Positions 9,163-17,801 of a stretch of 64,000 nucleotides of DNA are shown one piece after another (positions within the stretch are counted from its first letter, which is position 1; each line of letters starts with the position of its first letter). The notes under the pieces are model-generated. The model was not told the DNA's origin and searched no databases. It saw nothing but the letters and a program-made list of their open reading frames with translations. Both the position numbers and the translations under genes were made by a program. This DNA comes from UBA4717 sp045580165 (GTDB taxonomy: Bacteria; Bacillota; Clostridia; Oscillospirales; CAG-272). Where the stretch lies: contig JAZNNG010000019.1 in assembly GCA_045580165.1 (NCBI GenBank), positions 1 through 64,000 on the forward strand. Direction: 5' to 3'.

Positions 9163-10265
9163 AATAAAAGGCTCTTTCCGCTATCTGAATCAAACAGATG
9201 AATCTTGTTAAGATCGATTGCAAGCTCTATTTTCATTCCCGTATCAACCGCCACTCTCGACGGAACTCTGGCTATCATTTTTTCGCCTGCATAGGTGAAA
9301 TAAACGTATAGCTCAGCACCCATCATTTCCGACATTTCGACGTTTACGTTGATTTTGAACGCGTTATCAATTCCGAAATATAGCTCCTCGCTTCTTATGT
9401 CCTCGGGGCGTATACCTACTTTAACCGTCTTCCCAACGTATTGCTTCAGCTTTTCTGCATATTTCCTGTCAACGTTCATTTTTCCGCCTTCTGCCAAAAG
9501 GTAGAGTTTTCCCTTTTCAAGCCCAACGGTTGCCTCGAATATATTCATTCTCGGAGAGCCGATAAAGCCTGCTACAAAAGTGTTTGCCGGATTATGATAT
9601 AAGGTTTTCGGTGTATCGTACTGTTGTATCACTCCGTCCTTCATTACTACTATCCTGTCAGCCATAGTCATAGCCTCTACCTGATCGTGAGTAACGTAAA
9701 CGAAGGTTACGCCGAGTGTCTTGTGTAGGTTGGATATTGATGCTCGCATTTCGCCTCTAAGCTTTGCATCAAGATTGGAGAGAGGCTCGTCAAGTAAAAA
9801 CACCTGAGGTGAACGCACCATTGCGCGTCCCAAAGCAACTCGCTGACGTTGACCGCCGGACAGTGCTCTTGGCTTTCTGTCAAGATATTTTTCAATATCA
9901 AGCATCTTTGCGGCGCTTCGAACCTTCTTATCTATCTCATCCTTTTTTACGCCTCGCAGCTTTAATCCGAATGCAAGATTGTTATATACAGTCATATGAG
10001 GATAAAGCGCGTAGCTCTGGAACACCATCGCGATGTCGCGGTCCTTTGGTGCTACGTTGTTTACCTTCTTTCCGCCTATAAGAAGGTCTCCCGAGGTAAT
10101 GTCCTCAAGTCCTGCTATCATTCTGAGTGTCGTAGACTTACCGCAGCCCGAAGGTCCGACGAGTATAACGAATTCTCCGTCGTTTATCTCCAAATTCAGC
10201 TCAGGTATTACCGTGACGTTACCCGAAAACGTTTTATTTACTTTAATTAACTTAATACCTGCCAT
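9159..10265 (-). CDS. msmX: Sugar ABC transporter ATPase, MsmX/MalK/UgpC type
   Basis: The ATP-hydrolysing subunit (368 aa) of a CUT1 carbohydrate importer. It has Walker A GPSGCGKST (37-45), Q-loop VFQSYALYPHMTVYNN, the signature LSGGQRQRVALGRA, Walker B VFLLDEPLSNLD, and a C-terminal TOBE regulatory region with the GIRPED motif. It is directly adjacent to the two permease genes and malQ, so it most likely serves the maltodextrin system. MsmX-type ATPases often energise several sugar importers, so wider use is possible. Confidence 0.95.
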   Translation of the reverse strand: MAGIKLIKVNKTFSGNVTVIPELNLEINDGEFVILVGPSGCGKSTTLRMIAGLEDITSGDLLIGGKKVNNVAPKDRDIAMVFQSYALYPHMTVYNNLAFGLKLRGVKKDEIDKKVRSAAKMLDIEKYLDRKPRALSGGQRQRVALGRAMVRSPQVFLLDEPLSNLDAKLRGEMRASISNLHKTLGVTFVYVTHDQVEAMTMADRIVVMKDGVIQQYDTPKTLYHNPANTFVAGFIGSPRMNIFEATVGLEKGKLYLLAEGGKMNVDRKYAEKLKQYVGKTVKVGIRPEDIRSEELYFGIDNAFKINVNVEMSEMMGAELYVYFTYAGEKMIARVPSRVAVDTGMKIELAIDLNKIHLFDSDSGKSLLL

Positions 10266-10274
10266 TTTTCACCA

Positions 10275-11111
10275 TCAACCCTTTACTGCACCTGCAACGA
10301 CACCTTTGATAATATATTTCTGACAAATCAAATAGAAGATCACAACCGGAATGATCGATAATACGAGCATTGCCATAAGCGCACCCATATCCCTTGACCC
10401 GTATCCGCCCTGCAAATACTGTACCGCGATCGGAATAGTTTTGTATTTATTTCCGATTACAAGGTAAGGCAGCAAATAATCGTTCCACACCCACATAGCG
10501 TTGAGAATTGCTACGGTTATAGCGATAGGCTTCATCATTGGAAAAACAACCATAAAATACATCTGAAGGGGTGATGCACCGTCTATCATAGCGGCTTCCT
10601 CAACCTCTTTCGGTATTCCCGAAACGAATCCCGTAAATAAAAACACCGAAAGTCCCGCGCCAAATCCGAGATACAAAAGCACAATTCCAATAGGATTATC
10701 AAGCTTCATAGAATTTGCTATTTTTGACATTGAAAACATAACCATCTGGAACGGAACAATCATACTGAACAAAAACAGATAATAAAGTGTTTTTGTAGCT
10801 GCATTTCTTACTCTCGAAATATACCACGCCGCCATCGAGGTAAAGAATACGATAACCGCAACCGACGCAACTGTTATAAATAGTGAATACAGAAACGCAG
10901 ATATAAATCCCGTTTTTCTTAGACCGTTAATATAATTTTCAAGCCCTACGAAAGTTTCACCATCGGGAAGCTTGAACGGAGCTGAGGATATAAAAAACTG
11001 TCCTTTAAACGAATTCATAAGCACTATTACAACTGGAGCGAGAAATATAATTGATACAATAATCAGTATAGCGTAAAGAATTACGTCCGTGAGTTTTTTT
11101 CGTGCTTCCAC
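10275..11111 (-). CDS. Sugar ABC transporter permease, MalG type
   Basis: A 278-aa inner-membrane permease with about six transmembrane segments and the EAA loop (EVEEAAMIDGASPLQMYF) that docks on the ATPase. It belongs to the MalG half of CUT1 importers. I choose GTG at 11111 because a GGAGGGG ribosome binding site lies 4-5 nt upstream; a longer frame to 11168 would run far into the neighbouring permease gene. The C-terminus KGVVAGAVKG is the typical MalG ending. It pairs with the upstream permease. Confidence 0.94.
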   Translation of the reverse strand: MEARKKLTDVILYAILIIVSIIFLAPVVIVLMNSFKGQFFISSAPFKLPDGETFVGLENYINGLRKTGFISAFLYSLFITVASVAVIVFFTSMAAWYISRVRNAATKTLYYLFLFSMIVPFQMVMFSMSKIANSMKLDNPIGIVLLYLGFGAGLSVFLFTGFVSGIPKEVEEAAMIDGASPLQMYFMVVFPMMKPIAITVAILNAMWVWNDYLLPYLVIGNKYKTIPIAVQYLQGGYGSRDMGALMAMLVLSIIPVVIFYLICQKYIIKGVVAGAVKG

Positions 11112-11112
11112 T

Positions 11113-11958
11113 TTACCCCTCCTCCCTTTCTTTCGTAAGCGTTTGCTGTATAAGTGCAATAAGCGCAACGATCACAAAGAATATAACGGCTTTAGCCTGA
11201 CCTACGCCCTCGGAGCCTACCCTGTTATAGAAGGTCTTATATATATCAAGGGCGAGCATTGCGGTTTCTTTACCGGGTGCGCCGCCGGTGAGGGCAAGGT
11301 TCTGGTCAAAAAGCTTAAATGAGTTTGTAAGAGTTAAGAACGTGCATATCGTAACCGCAGAAGAAACCATGGGCAAAATTATGTGTCTGAGCTTCTGAAA
11401 ATAGGTCGCTCCGTCAATGTCTGCCGCCTCTAGAAGATCGCCGGGTACATTTTGTATACCTGCTATATAAATTATCATCATATATCCGATCTGCTGCCAA
11501 TTAGTTAGTATAACAAGACCCCAAAATCCGTATTTTGCCGCAAAGGTGATATCAACTCCAAAATACCCGAGTACACCGTTAATGATTATCTGCCAAATAT
11601 ATCCAAGCACAATACCACCAATCAGGTTAGGCATAAAGAAGCCTGTTCTGAAAACGTTAGTTCCTCTCATCTGACGAGTGAGTATCAGCGCAAGCAGAAA
11701 AGCAAACACGTTTACCGTTATTACAGATACGACTGTAAACTTGACCGTAAACCATAACGCTGACAAAAAATCCGTACTTTTAGTGAATATCTTAATATAA
11801 TTATCAAGCCCAACAAATCTCGCGTTTGTTACGGTGGTGAAATCACAAAATGACAAAACAAGTCCCATAACAAACGGTGCGAGAAATGCGATAACAAACG
11901 CAACAAGAGTGGGTAATAAAAAGATAGGATAATACTTGCCGATATATTTGCGTATCAT
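11113..11958 (-). CDS. Sugar ABC transporter permease, MalF type
   Basis: A 281-aa permease that starts MIRKYIGKYYPIFLLPTL, the usual opening of CUT1 MalF-like subunits. It has six predicted transmembrane helices and an EAA loop (DLLEAADIDGATYFQKLRHI). The ATG at 11958 overlaps the binding-protein stop by 4 nt. It forms the membrane channel with the MalG-type partner downstream. Confidence 0.94.
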   Translation of the reverse strand: MIRKYIGKYYPIFLLPTLVAFVIAFLAPFVMGLVLSFCDFTTVTNARFVGLDNYIKIFTKSTDFLSALWFTVKFTVVSVITVNVFAFLLALILTRQMRGTNVFRTGFFMPNLIGGIVLGYIWQIIINGVLGYFGVDITFAAKYGFWGLVILTNWQQIGYMMIIYIAGIQNVPGDLLEAADIDGATYFQKLRHIILPMVSSAVTICTFLTLTNSFKLFDQNLALTGGAPGKETAMLALDIYKTFYNRVGSEGVGQAKAVIFFVIVALIALIQQTLTKEREEG

Positions 11959-13283
11959 AAATTACTCTCGTTTTTCCAATCCATTATAACTCCGTCGCGG
12001 ACCTCGCTCCAGGGCTTATTACCTTGAGCGTAAGACAGAAGCGCACTACCGAAATTATCCTTAAACGTCTGACTCGGGAAGAGCGTAAAGTTCCAGTCAA
12101 CACTGAACTTATCTTCTCTGAGCAGCCAAGTGTTTATCTCCCTTGCGAGAGGGTCGTCGGGAATTTCTGTTGTGTCAAATGAAGAATAAGGAGTAATAAA
12201 GTTAAGCTCCTCGGTAACGTATCTTTTTCCTGTTTCACTACTGAAAAGCCAATAGAGGAAATCATCTGCAAGCTTTTGCTCATCCTCGCTTAAGCTCTTG
12301 TTTATAGCAAGATAATTCTCTGTACCAATGCAGAGCCCTTGACTTTCTTCGTCGTCTATTCCCGTGTAGATAGGCATAAATCTTATATCGTTCTCCTTAA
12401 CCTTGTTTCCGGATATTCCCTCTATCTGACTCCAAGCCCAGTTGCCGTTCTGTACCATAGCGCATTGACCGAGGGCAAATTCCGCCATTGAGTCGGCTAC
12501 CTGCTTTGATCCAAGAAGCTTCGGTGAAGTTACTGAGTAATTTATATAGAGGTCAAAGATATTTCTGAATTCGTTATCGTACATAAAATCAATACGATTT
12601 GTGTCGTTTCCCGAGAGGTCGATCTCGTTATTCTTAAATTCATAATATACGGGGATATTGGCAAGGTGAGTAGTCCATCTCCAATCCTCACCCGGCTTCA
12701 GCGAGGTTGAAGCAAATACTCCAAGTATACCAAGCTCTCCCTTGAGCTTATCCATATCTACAACGACCTGCTCAAAAATCTCAAACGAATTGATCTCGTC
12801 AGCACTGTTTACGTTAACACTTTTATTGGGACTTGTAAAATATGCACGCATAATAGCGTCATTGTAAATAATTCCATACCCCTCTATGACCTGAGGAATT
12901 CCGTACACTCCGCCGTTATCGGTAAGCGCAAGATCCTTATCGGCAAGGAGCGAATATAGTTTTGTGTCCTTCAGATCAGCGCAATAGTCCTTCCACGAAG
13001 CATATCCTCTCGGACCGTTAATGTGAAATATTGCAGGAGCATCCGCTTTTGCTATTTCTGACTTGAGCGTTTGCTCGTAAGTGTTTGATGCAGCCGTTAC
13101 TACGTTAAGTCTGACTCCCGTTTCTTTATAATAATCCTCGGCTAATCGGTTATAAACCTCGGCAACCTCGGGCTTAAAGTTAAGGTAATACACGGATTTT
13201 TCGGATTCTTTATTTCCGCAACCGTAAAGCGCCGACATTAATACAGCAAGGATTGCCATAACTGATATAATCTTTATTTTCAT
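11955..13283 (-). CDS. Sugar-binding lipoprotein of the maltodextrin ABC importer
   Basis: A family 1 extracellular solute-binding protein of 442 aa. It begins with a lipoprotein signal (MKIKIISVMAILAVLMSA, lipobox ALYGC), so it is anchored to the outer face of the membrane. The start ATG at 13283 has GGAG 6 nt upstream; the longer frame would put ten extra residues before the signal. Context with malQ and glgP points to maltodextrin or another alpha-glucan as ligand, which is inference. It is the first gene of the six-gene operon. Confidence 0.92.
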   Translation of the reverse strand: MKIKIISVMAILAVLMSALYGCGNKESEKSVYYLNFKPEVAEVYNRLAEDYYKETGVRLNVVTAASNTYEQTLKSEIAKADAPAIFHINGPRGYASWKDYCADLKDTKLYSLLADKDLALTDNGGVYGIPQVIEGYGIIYNDAIMRAYFTSPNKSVNVNSADEINSFEIFEQVVVDMDKLKGELGILGVFASTSLKPGEDWRWTTHLANIPVYYEFKNNEIDLSGNDTNRIDFMYDNEFRNIFDLYINYSVTSPKLLGSKQVADSMAEFALGQCAMVQNGNWAWSQIEGISGNKVKENDIRFMPIYTGIDDEESQGLCIGTENYLAINKSLSEDEQKLADDFLYWLFSSETGKRYVTEELNFITPYSSFDTTEIPDDPLAREINTWLLREDKFSVDWNFTLFPSQTFKDNFGSALLSYAQGNKPWSEVRDGVIMDWKNESNL

Positions 13284-13374
13284 ACATACTCCAATCTGCA
13301 TATAATCACGCATTCAGCGTATTTTTTAACACAATTAGTTTTACATCAAACGCGCAATTTTATACTGAAAATAT

Positions 13375-13406
13375 AAAAAAGAGGCAGATTTTTCTGCCTC
13401 TTTTTT
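13375..13406 (-). terminator. Intrinsic terminator of the tig-clpP-clpX operon
   Basis: A 14-bp stem (13375-13388 with 13393-13406) with a 4-nt loop is followed by a T-run on the minus strand, immediately after the clpX stop. Confidence 0.9.
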
Positions 13407-13416
13407 GGTAGTTTGG

Positions 13417-14685
13417 TTATTCGTATTTAACGGTATCGTTTCCCATAACGTACGCCTCGGTTATTATAACCTTGCTAACGCTATCCATAGAAGGAACGTC
13501 GTACATAACTGTCCCAAGGAATTCTTCCATTATCGAACGCAAGCCTCTTGCTCCGGTATTTCTTTCGATTGCAAGGTGTGCAATATGAGTGAGAGCCTTA
13601 TCTTCAAATTCAAGCTCTACTCCATCATATTTGAAAAGCTTTTTATACTGCTTAACGAGCGAATTCTTTGGTTCTGTTAAAACACGTACAAGAGCGTTTT
13701 CGTCAAGATGATCAAGTGATACAAGAACGGGAAGTCTGCCTACAAGCTCTGGAATAAGTCCGTATTTCACGATATCGTGAGGAGTTACGTCCTTATATAC
13801 ACCGTTTGATAACTTTTCTTCTTTCTTCTTGATCTCTCCGTGGAAGCCGGCGGTCTGCGAGCCCTTGCGCTTTTCTATAAGATCATCTATCTTATCGAAT
13901 GCACCGCCGCAAATAAAGAGAATGTTGGAGGTATCTATCTGAATGAACTCTTGATTTGGGTGCTTTCTACCACCCTGGGGAGGCACGTTTGAAACAGTTC
14001 CTTCAAGAATCTTCAGAAGCGCCTGCTGAACACCTTCGCCCGAAACGTCACGCGTAATGGAACGGTTTTCGCTTCTTCTTGATATTTTATCGATCTCGTC
14101 GATGTAAATGATACCCATCTCAGCGCGTTTGATATCGTAATCAGCCGCCTGAATAAGTCTTAAGAGAATATTCTCAACGTCCTCGCCAACGTAACCTGCT
14201 TCGGTAAGAGTAGTTGCGTCAGCTATTGCAAACGGCACCTTTAAGGTCTTTGCAAGAGTCTGAGCAAGGAAAGTTTTACCAACACCGGTGGGACCGAGAA
14301 GGAGCACGTTACTCTTTTGGATCTCTACTTCAAACTCAGACGAGTTATCGTCCGTTTTCTTTTTCTTGCCAGTCTTATCTGCCTGCAAAATGCGCTTGTA
14401 GTGGTTGTAAACCGCAACCGAGAGCGCTCTTTTTGCATCATCCTGACCGATAACGTATTCATCAAGCGAGGTCTTGATCTCACGCGGCTTCGGAAGCTCC
14501 GCGATTGACATCGCTTCGTAATTTTCGCTATTTTCCTGCTCCGAAATCATATCATAACAAGCATCAACGCAAGCGTCACAGATGCAAGCACCTGTGACGG
14601 ATGGTATAATGAATGCTACCTGATTTTCGTTTCGGCCGCAGAATGAGCAAATTCTTTTACTTGAATCGCCGTAGTTTTTAGCCAT
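13417..14685 (-). CDS. clpX: ATP-dependent Clp protease ATP-binding subunit ClpX
   Basis: ClpX unfolds substrates and feeds them to ClpP. The 422-aa protein has the N-terminal zinc-binding domain (C13, C16, C36, C39), Walker A GPTGVGKT (131-138), Walker B IIYIDEID, and the ClpP-contacting IGF-type loop replaced by a short TAGFHGE segment. It follows clpP by 21 nt in a tig-clpP-clpX operon, a classical arrangement. The ATG at 14685 is the only sensible start. Confidence 0.97.
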   Translation of the reverse strand: MAKNYGDSSKRICSFCGRNENQVAFIIPSVTGACICDACVDACYDMISEQENSENYEAMSIAELPKPREIKTSLDEYVIGQDDAKRALSVAVYNHYKRILQADKTGKKKKTDDNSSEFEVEIQKSNVLLLGPTGVGKTFLAQTLAKTLKVPFAIADATTLTEAGYVGEDVENILLRLIQAADYDIKRAEMGIIYIDEIDKISRRSENRSITRDVSGEGVQQALLKILEGTVSNVPPQGGRKHPNQEFIQIDTSNILFICGGAFDKIDDLIEKRKGSQTAGFHGEIKKKEEKLSNGVYKDVTPHDIVKYGLIPELVGRLPVLVSLDHLDENALVRVLTEPKNSLVKQYKKLFKYDGVELEFEDKALTHIAHLAIERNTGARGLRSIMEEFLGTVMYDVPSMDSVSKVIITEAYVMGNDTVKYE

Positions 14686-14706
14686 TTAAGTTTCCTTTAT
14701 CAGATA

Positions 14707-15300
14707 TTATTTGAGTGAATCTCTGTTCTCTGCCACCTTGTCAACCAAGCCGTAAGAGAGAGCCTGTTCAGCTGTGAGCCAGTTGTCTCTGTCTGTGTCG
14801 CGTGCAAGCTCCTCAACCGTTCTGCCTGTGTTCTTAGCAAGAATAGTGTTGAGTCTGTCGCGTGTGCGCTTGATGTGGTCAGCCGCGATAAGCATATCGG
14901 ACGCCTGACCCTGCGTTCCGCCAAGAGGCTGGTGAATCATTATCTCACTGTTAGGGAGAGCAATTCTCTTACCCTTCGCGCCGCTTGAAAGCAAGAACGC
15001 GCCCATACTTGCCGCCATACCGATACAAATTGTGGATACGTCACACTTGATGTAGTTCATTGTATCGTATATTGCAAGTCCGTCGGACACAGAGCCGCCG
15101 GGGCTATCGATATAAAGGTAGATATCCTTGTCGGGATCCTGGGACTCGAGGTAAAGCATCTGCGCAACGACAAGCGATGCGGTTACGTGATTTACTTCGT
15201 TGGCAAGAAATATAATTCTGTCGTTGAGAAGTCTTGAGAAAATATCGTACGAACGCTCTCCGTGAGCAGTCTGTTCTACGACTATCGGTACGTATGACAT
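14707..15300 (-). CDS. clpP: ATP-dependent Clp protease proteolytic subunit
   Basis: A 197-aa serine peptidase that assembles into the ClpP barrel. The catalytic triad is visible as S98 (GMAASMG), H123 (MIHQPLGG) and D172 (RDTDRDNW). The N-terminal propeptide-like MSYVPIVVEQ is typical of Gram-positive ClpP. It lies between tig and clpX in one operon. Confidence 0.97.
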   Translation of the reverse strand: MSYVPIVVEQTAHGERSYDIFSRLLNDRIIFLANEVNHVTASLVVAQMLYLESQDPDKDIYLYIDSPGGSVSDGLAIYDTMNYIKCDVSTICIGMAASMGAFLLSSGAKGKRIALPNSEIMIHQPLGGTQGQASDMLIAADHIKRTRDRLNTILAKNTGRTVEELARDTDRDNWLTAEQALSYGLVDKVAENRDSLK

Positions 15301-15338
15301 AAAATTACCACCTTTCCAAACTGACGTGGTATTTTGAA

Positions 15339-16856
15339 TTACTCAGCGTCAGCCTTCTTAGTTGTCTTTTTTGTAGTCTTCTTTTCGGTTGAAGACTTAG
15401 TTGTTGTAGACTTCTTAGCCGCAGGCTTCTTTTCAGCTGCTTCAGCATCAGCCTTCTTAGCGGTTGAGGTCTTCTTAGCTGCGGGCTTTTCAGCATCATC
15501 AGCCTTCTTTGCAGTTGTGGTCTTTTTAGTTGTTGTAGACTTCTTTGCTGCAGGCTTCTTTTCAGCTGCTTCTTCGGCAGTTTCGGTAACCTTTGCGTTT
15601 GCTTTTACGAAATCTACAGCCTTCTTAACCTTAAGGTCAGCAGCAACGCCCTTGTCTGTTACGATCTCCTTGATCTTTTCAACATCCATAGAGTATGCCT
15701 TGGACATATTTTCGTATTCTGCGTTGATTTCTTCTTCGGTTACTTCGAGCTTTTCAAGCTCAGCAATCTTTTCAAGCGCAAGACGTGTCTTAACCTGACG
15801 CTCAGCCTGAGGTCTCATCTGCTCTCTGAGCATATCAAGTGTCATACCTGTGTACTTGAGGTATGTGTTAAGGTCAAGTCCCTGCATTCTGATACGTCCG
15901 TCAAAATCTCTGAGAACATTTTCAACCTCTGCATCAAACATCGGTGCAGGAATGTCGCCTTCGAGCTTTTCTATAAGTGCGTTAATGATCTGCTCCTCAA
16001 CCGAAGCATCCTCTTCTCTGGTTTTTCTTTCTTCGATTTTTGCCTTAACGTCTGCTTTATATTCATCAAGAGTATCAAAACCGTTGTCTTTTGCAAATTC
16101 ATCGTCAAGAGCAGGCTTTTCATTGAACTTGATGCCATGGAGCTTTATCTTGAATACGGCAGGCTTACCTGCAAGCTCCTCAGCATGGTATTCAGCAGGG
16201 AAAGTAACGTTTACGTCGAACTCATCGCCGATGTTCTTTCCGATTATCTGCTCTTCAAATCCGGGGATAAAGCTTCCTGAGCCGATCACGAGAGAATAGT
16301 GCTCGGACTTGCCGCCGTCAAAAGCAACGCCGTCAACGTAACCGTCGAAATCAATGTCAACTGTATCGCCGTTCTCTACTGCTCTGTCGGTGATATCTAT
16401 AAGTCTCGAAGCCATATCGAGTCTTCTTTCTATCTCTGCATTAAGCTCGTCGTCGGAAACTGCTACGGGCTTCTTTGTAGCCTTTATACCCTTGTATCCC
16501 TTGATGTCCATCTCAGGCTTTGTATAAACCTTAGCCTTGAACACAACACCGTTATCATCGATGGAAACGATGTCAAATTCGGGGTTAGAAACGAACTCAA
16601 GCTCACAGTCCTTTACTGCAGCCTCGTAAGCATCGGGAAGAACCTCGTTTATTGCATCTTCATAGAAAACTCCCTTACCGTACATCTTTTCGATAATAAA
16701 TCTGGGAGCCTTACCCTTACGGAAGCCGGGAACGGTGATAGAGGGTGCCTGCTTCTTGTAAACTTTGTTGATTGCAGCCTCAAAGGTTTCCTTATCAACG
16801 GAAAACTCAAATTCAACTACGTTCTTTTCGGGATTGGTAAGATTGTTCAAACTCAT
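15339..16856 (-). CDS. tig: Trigger factor with a histone H1-like lysine/alanine tail
   Basis: A ribosome-bound chaperone and peptidyl-prolyl isomerase (505 aa). The ribosome-binding domain contains the FRKGKAPRFIIEK signature, followed by the FKBP domain (about 150-235) and the C-terminal helical cradle. The canonical protein ends at about residue 422. After it come about 83 residues dominated by Lys, Ala, Thr and Glu, with repeated EKKPAAKK-type blocks, resembling histone H1 tails. The start ATG at 16856 has GGAGG at 9 nt; an upstream in-frame ATG-like frame to 16901 is not supported. It heads the tig-clpP-clpX operon behind a TTGACT/TAAAAT promoter. The tail is real coding sequence in frame, not a frameshift. 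Confidence 0.96.
   Translation of the reverse strand: MSLNNLTNPEKNVVEFEFSVDKETFEAAINKVYKKQAPSITVPGFRKGKAPRFIIEKMYGKGVFYEDAINEVLPDAYEAAVKDCELEFVSNPEFDIVSIDDNGVVFKAKVYTKPEMDIKGYKGIKATKKPVAVSDDELNAEIERRLDMASRLIDITDRAVENGDTVDIDFDGYVDGVAFDGGKSEHYSLVIGSGSFIPGFEEQIIGKNIGDEFDVNVTFPAEYHAEELAGKPAVFKIKLHGIKFNEKPALDDEFAKDNGFDTLDEYKADVKAKIEERKTREEDASVEEQIINALIEKLEGDIPAPMFDAEVENVLRDFDGRIRMQGLDLNTYLKYTGMTLDMLREQMRPQAERQVKTRLALEKIAELEKLEVTEEEINAEYENMSKAYSMDVEKIKEIVTDKGVAADLKVKKAVDFVKANAKVTETAEEAAEKKPAAKKSTTTKKTTTAKKADDAEKPAAKKTSTAKKADAEAAEKKPAAKKSTTTKSSTEKKTTKKTTKKADAE
15400..15572 (-). repeat. 44-nt direct repeat inside the tig tail
   Basis: Positions 15400-15443 and 15529-15572 are near-identical 44-nt copies (two mismatches). 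They encode the two EAAEKKPAAKKSTTT blocks of the trigger factor tail. This is internal duplication or slippage within the coding region. Confidence 0.75.
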
Positions 16857-16921
16857 TTTGTCATTCCTCCATAAAAACGGATTTATAATATCATAATCCA
16901 TAATATAGCATTATAGTCTAT

Positions 16922-16950
16922 ATTTTACTTAAATTTGCCCAAAAAGTCAA
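16922..16950 (-). promoter_or_regulatory. Sigma-A promoter of tig-clpP-clpX
   Basis: On the minus strand -35 TTGACT (16945-16950) and -10 TAAAAT (16922-16927) are 17 bp apart, about 65 bp before the tig start. No CtsR-type heat-shock operator was recognised nearby. Confidence 0.6.
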
Positions 16951-17047
16951 TACTTTTACCACTATTTGAATCAATTTCATTCAAATGGATAATTTTATTG
17001 CTTTTTGCAGTCGCGTTTAGGACATTTTTACGATAAATGCGATTTTT

Positions 17048-17770
17048 TCAAACTATTTTAAGCGGTGTAAACTCAAGAAAATCAGCAGAGGTAATATAGT
17101 ATATTATCCCGTCTTGCTCAAACGAACGCGGAATGTCGTACGAAGCATGGATATGCCCGAAGTAACAACGTTTGATTCCGTTACGCTTAAGCACGTCTGT
17201 TATCGGCTTGCATTCAAATCCGTTATAAACGGGCGGAAAATGCAGAAATGCCAAAATTTCAGCGTCAGGCGAGCTATCAGACTTAAGTTTTTGTGCTTCT
17301 GCAAGACTTAACTCAAGGCGTATTACCTCTCTGGCTACTATCTTTTCAAAATCAGCGTTTTCGGGTGCATTTCGGTTGTTTTCATCGAAATACCATCCTC
17401 TTGAGCCTGCGACAATAAACCCGTCCACCAAATACGCGTTGTTGTATAAGAATCTGACGGTATCGTAGCCGAAGGTGTCAAGCATTTCACCTAATTTTTT
17501 GAGAGAGGTCCACCAGTAATCGTGGTTGCCCTTTCCTATTATTTTTTTGCCTTTCAGACGGTTAATAAACTCAAAATCCTTGACAGCGCCCATGTGTGAC
17601 ATCGCCCAAGATATATCACCTGCGATCACAACTGTATCCTCATCGGTTACCACACTGTTCCAATTCTTTTCAAGCTTGTACGTATAGTCCTGCCATCTTC
17701 TTCCGAAAACGTCCATCGGCTTATCGTCGGAAAACGATAGGTGTGTGTCTGACAACACAAATAGTGACAT
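17048..17770 (-). CDS. Calcineurin-like metallophosphoesterase
   Basis: A 240-aa protein with the binuclear metal motifs of the calcineurin-like superfamily in order: SDTHLS (7-12), GDISW, GNHDYWW, a histidine in FLHFPP, and GHIHASYD near the C-terminus. Substrate is not predictable; relatives include uncharacterised cytosolic phosphodiesterases. It is the last gene of the secA-to-thrC run, 31 nt after thrC. The following 190 bp to tig contain no recognisable gene or strong terminator. Confidence 0.88.
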   Translation of the reverse strand: MSLFVLSDTHLSFSDDKPMDVFGRRWQDYTYKLEKNWNSVVTDEDTVVIAGDISWAMSHMGAVKDFEFINRLKGKKIIGKGNHDYWWTSLKKLGEMLDTFGYDTVRFLYNNAYLVDGFIVAGSRGWYFDENNRNAPENADFEKIVAREVIRLELSLAEAQKLKSDSSPDAEILAFLHFPPVYNGFECKPITDVLKRNGIKRCYFGHIHASYDIPRSFEQDGIIYYITSADFLEFTPLKIV

Positions 17771-17801
17771 AAGTTCCCTCGCTTATTTCTTGAAAGTCGG
17801 G

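Noticed and set aside
15334..15798. Plus-strand Phe/Val/Ala-rich frame over the tig tail
   Set aside because: It mirrors the Lys/Ala repeats of tig on the opposite strand and has no independent support.
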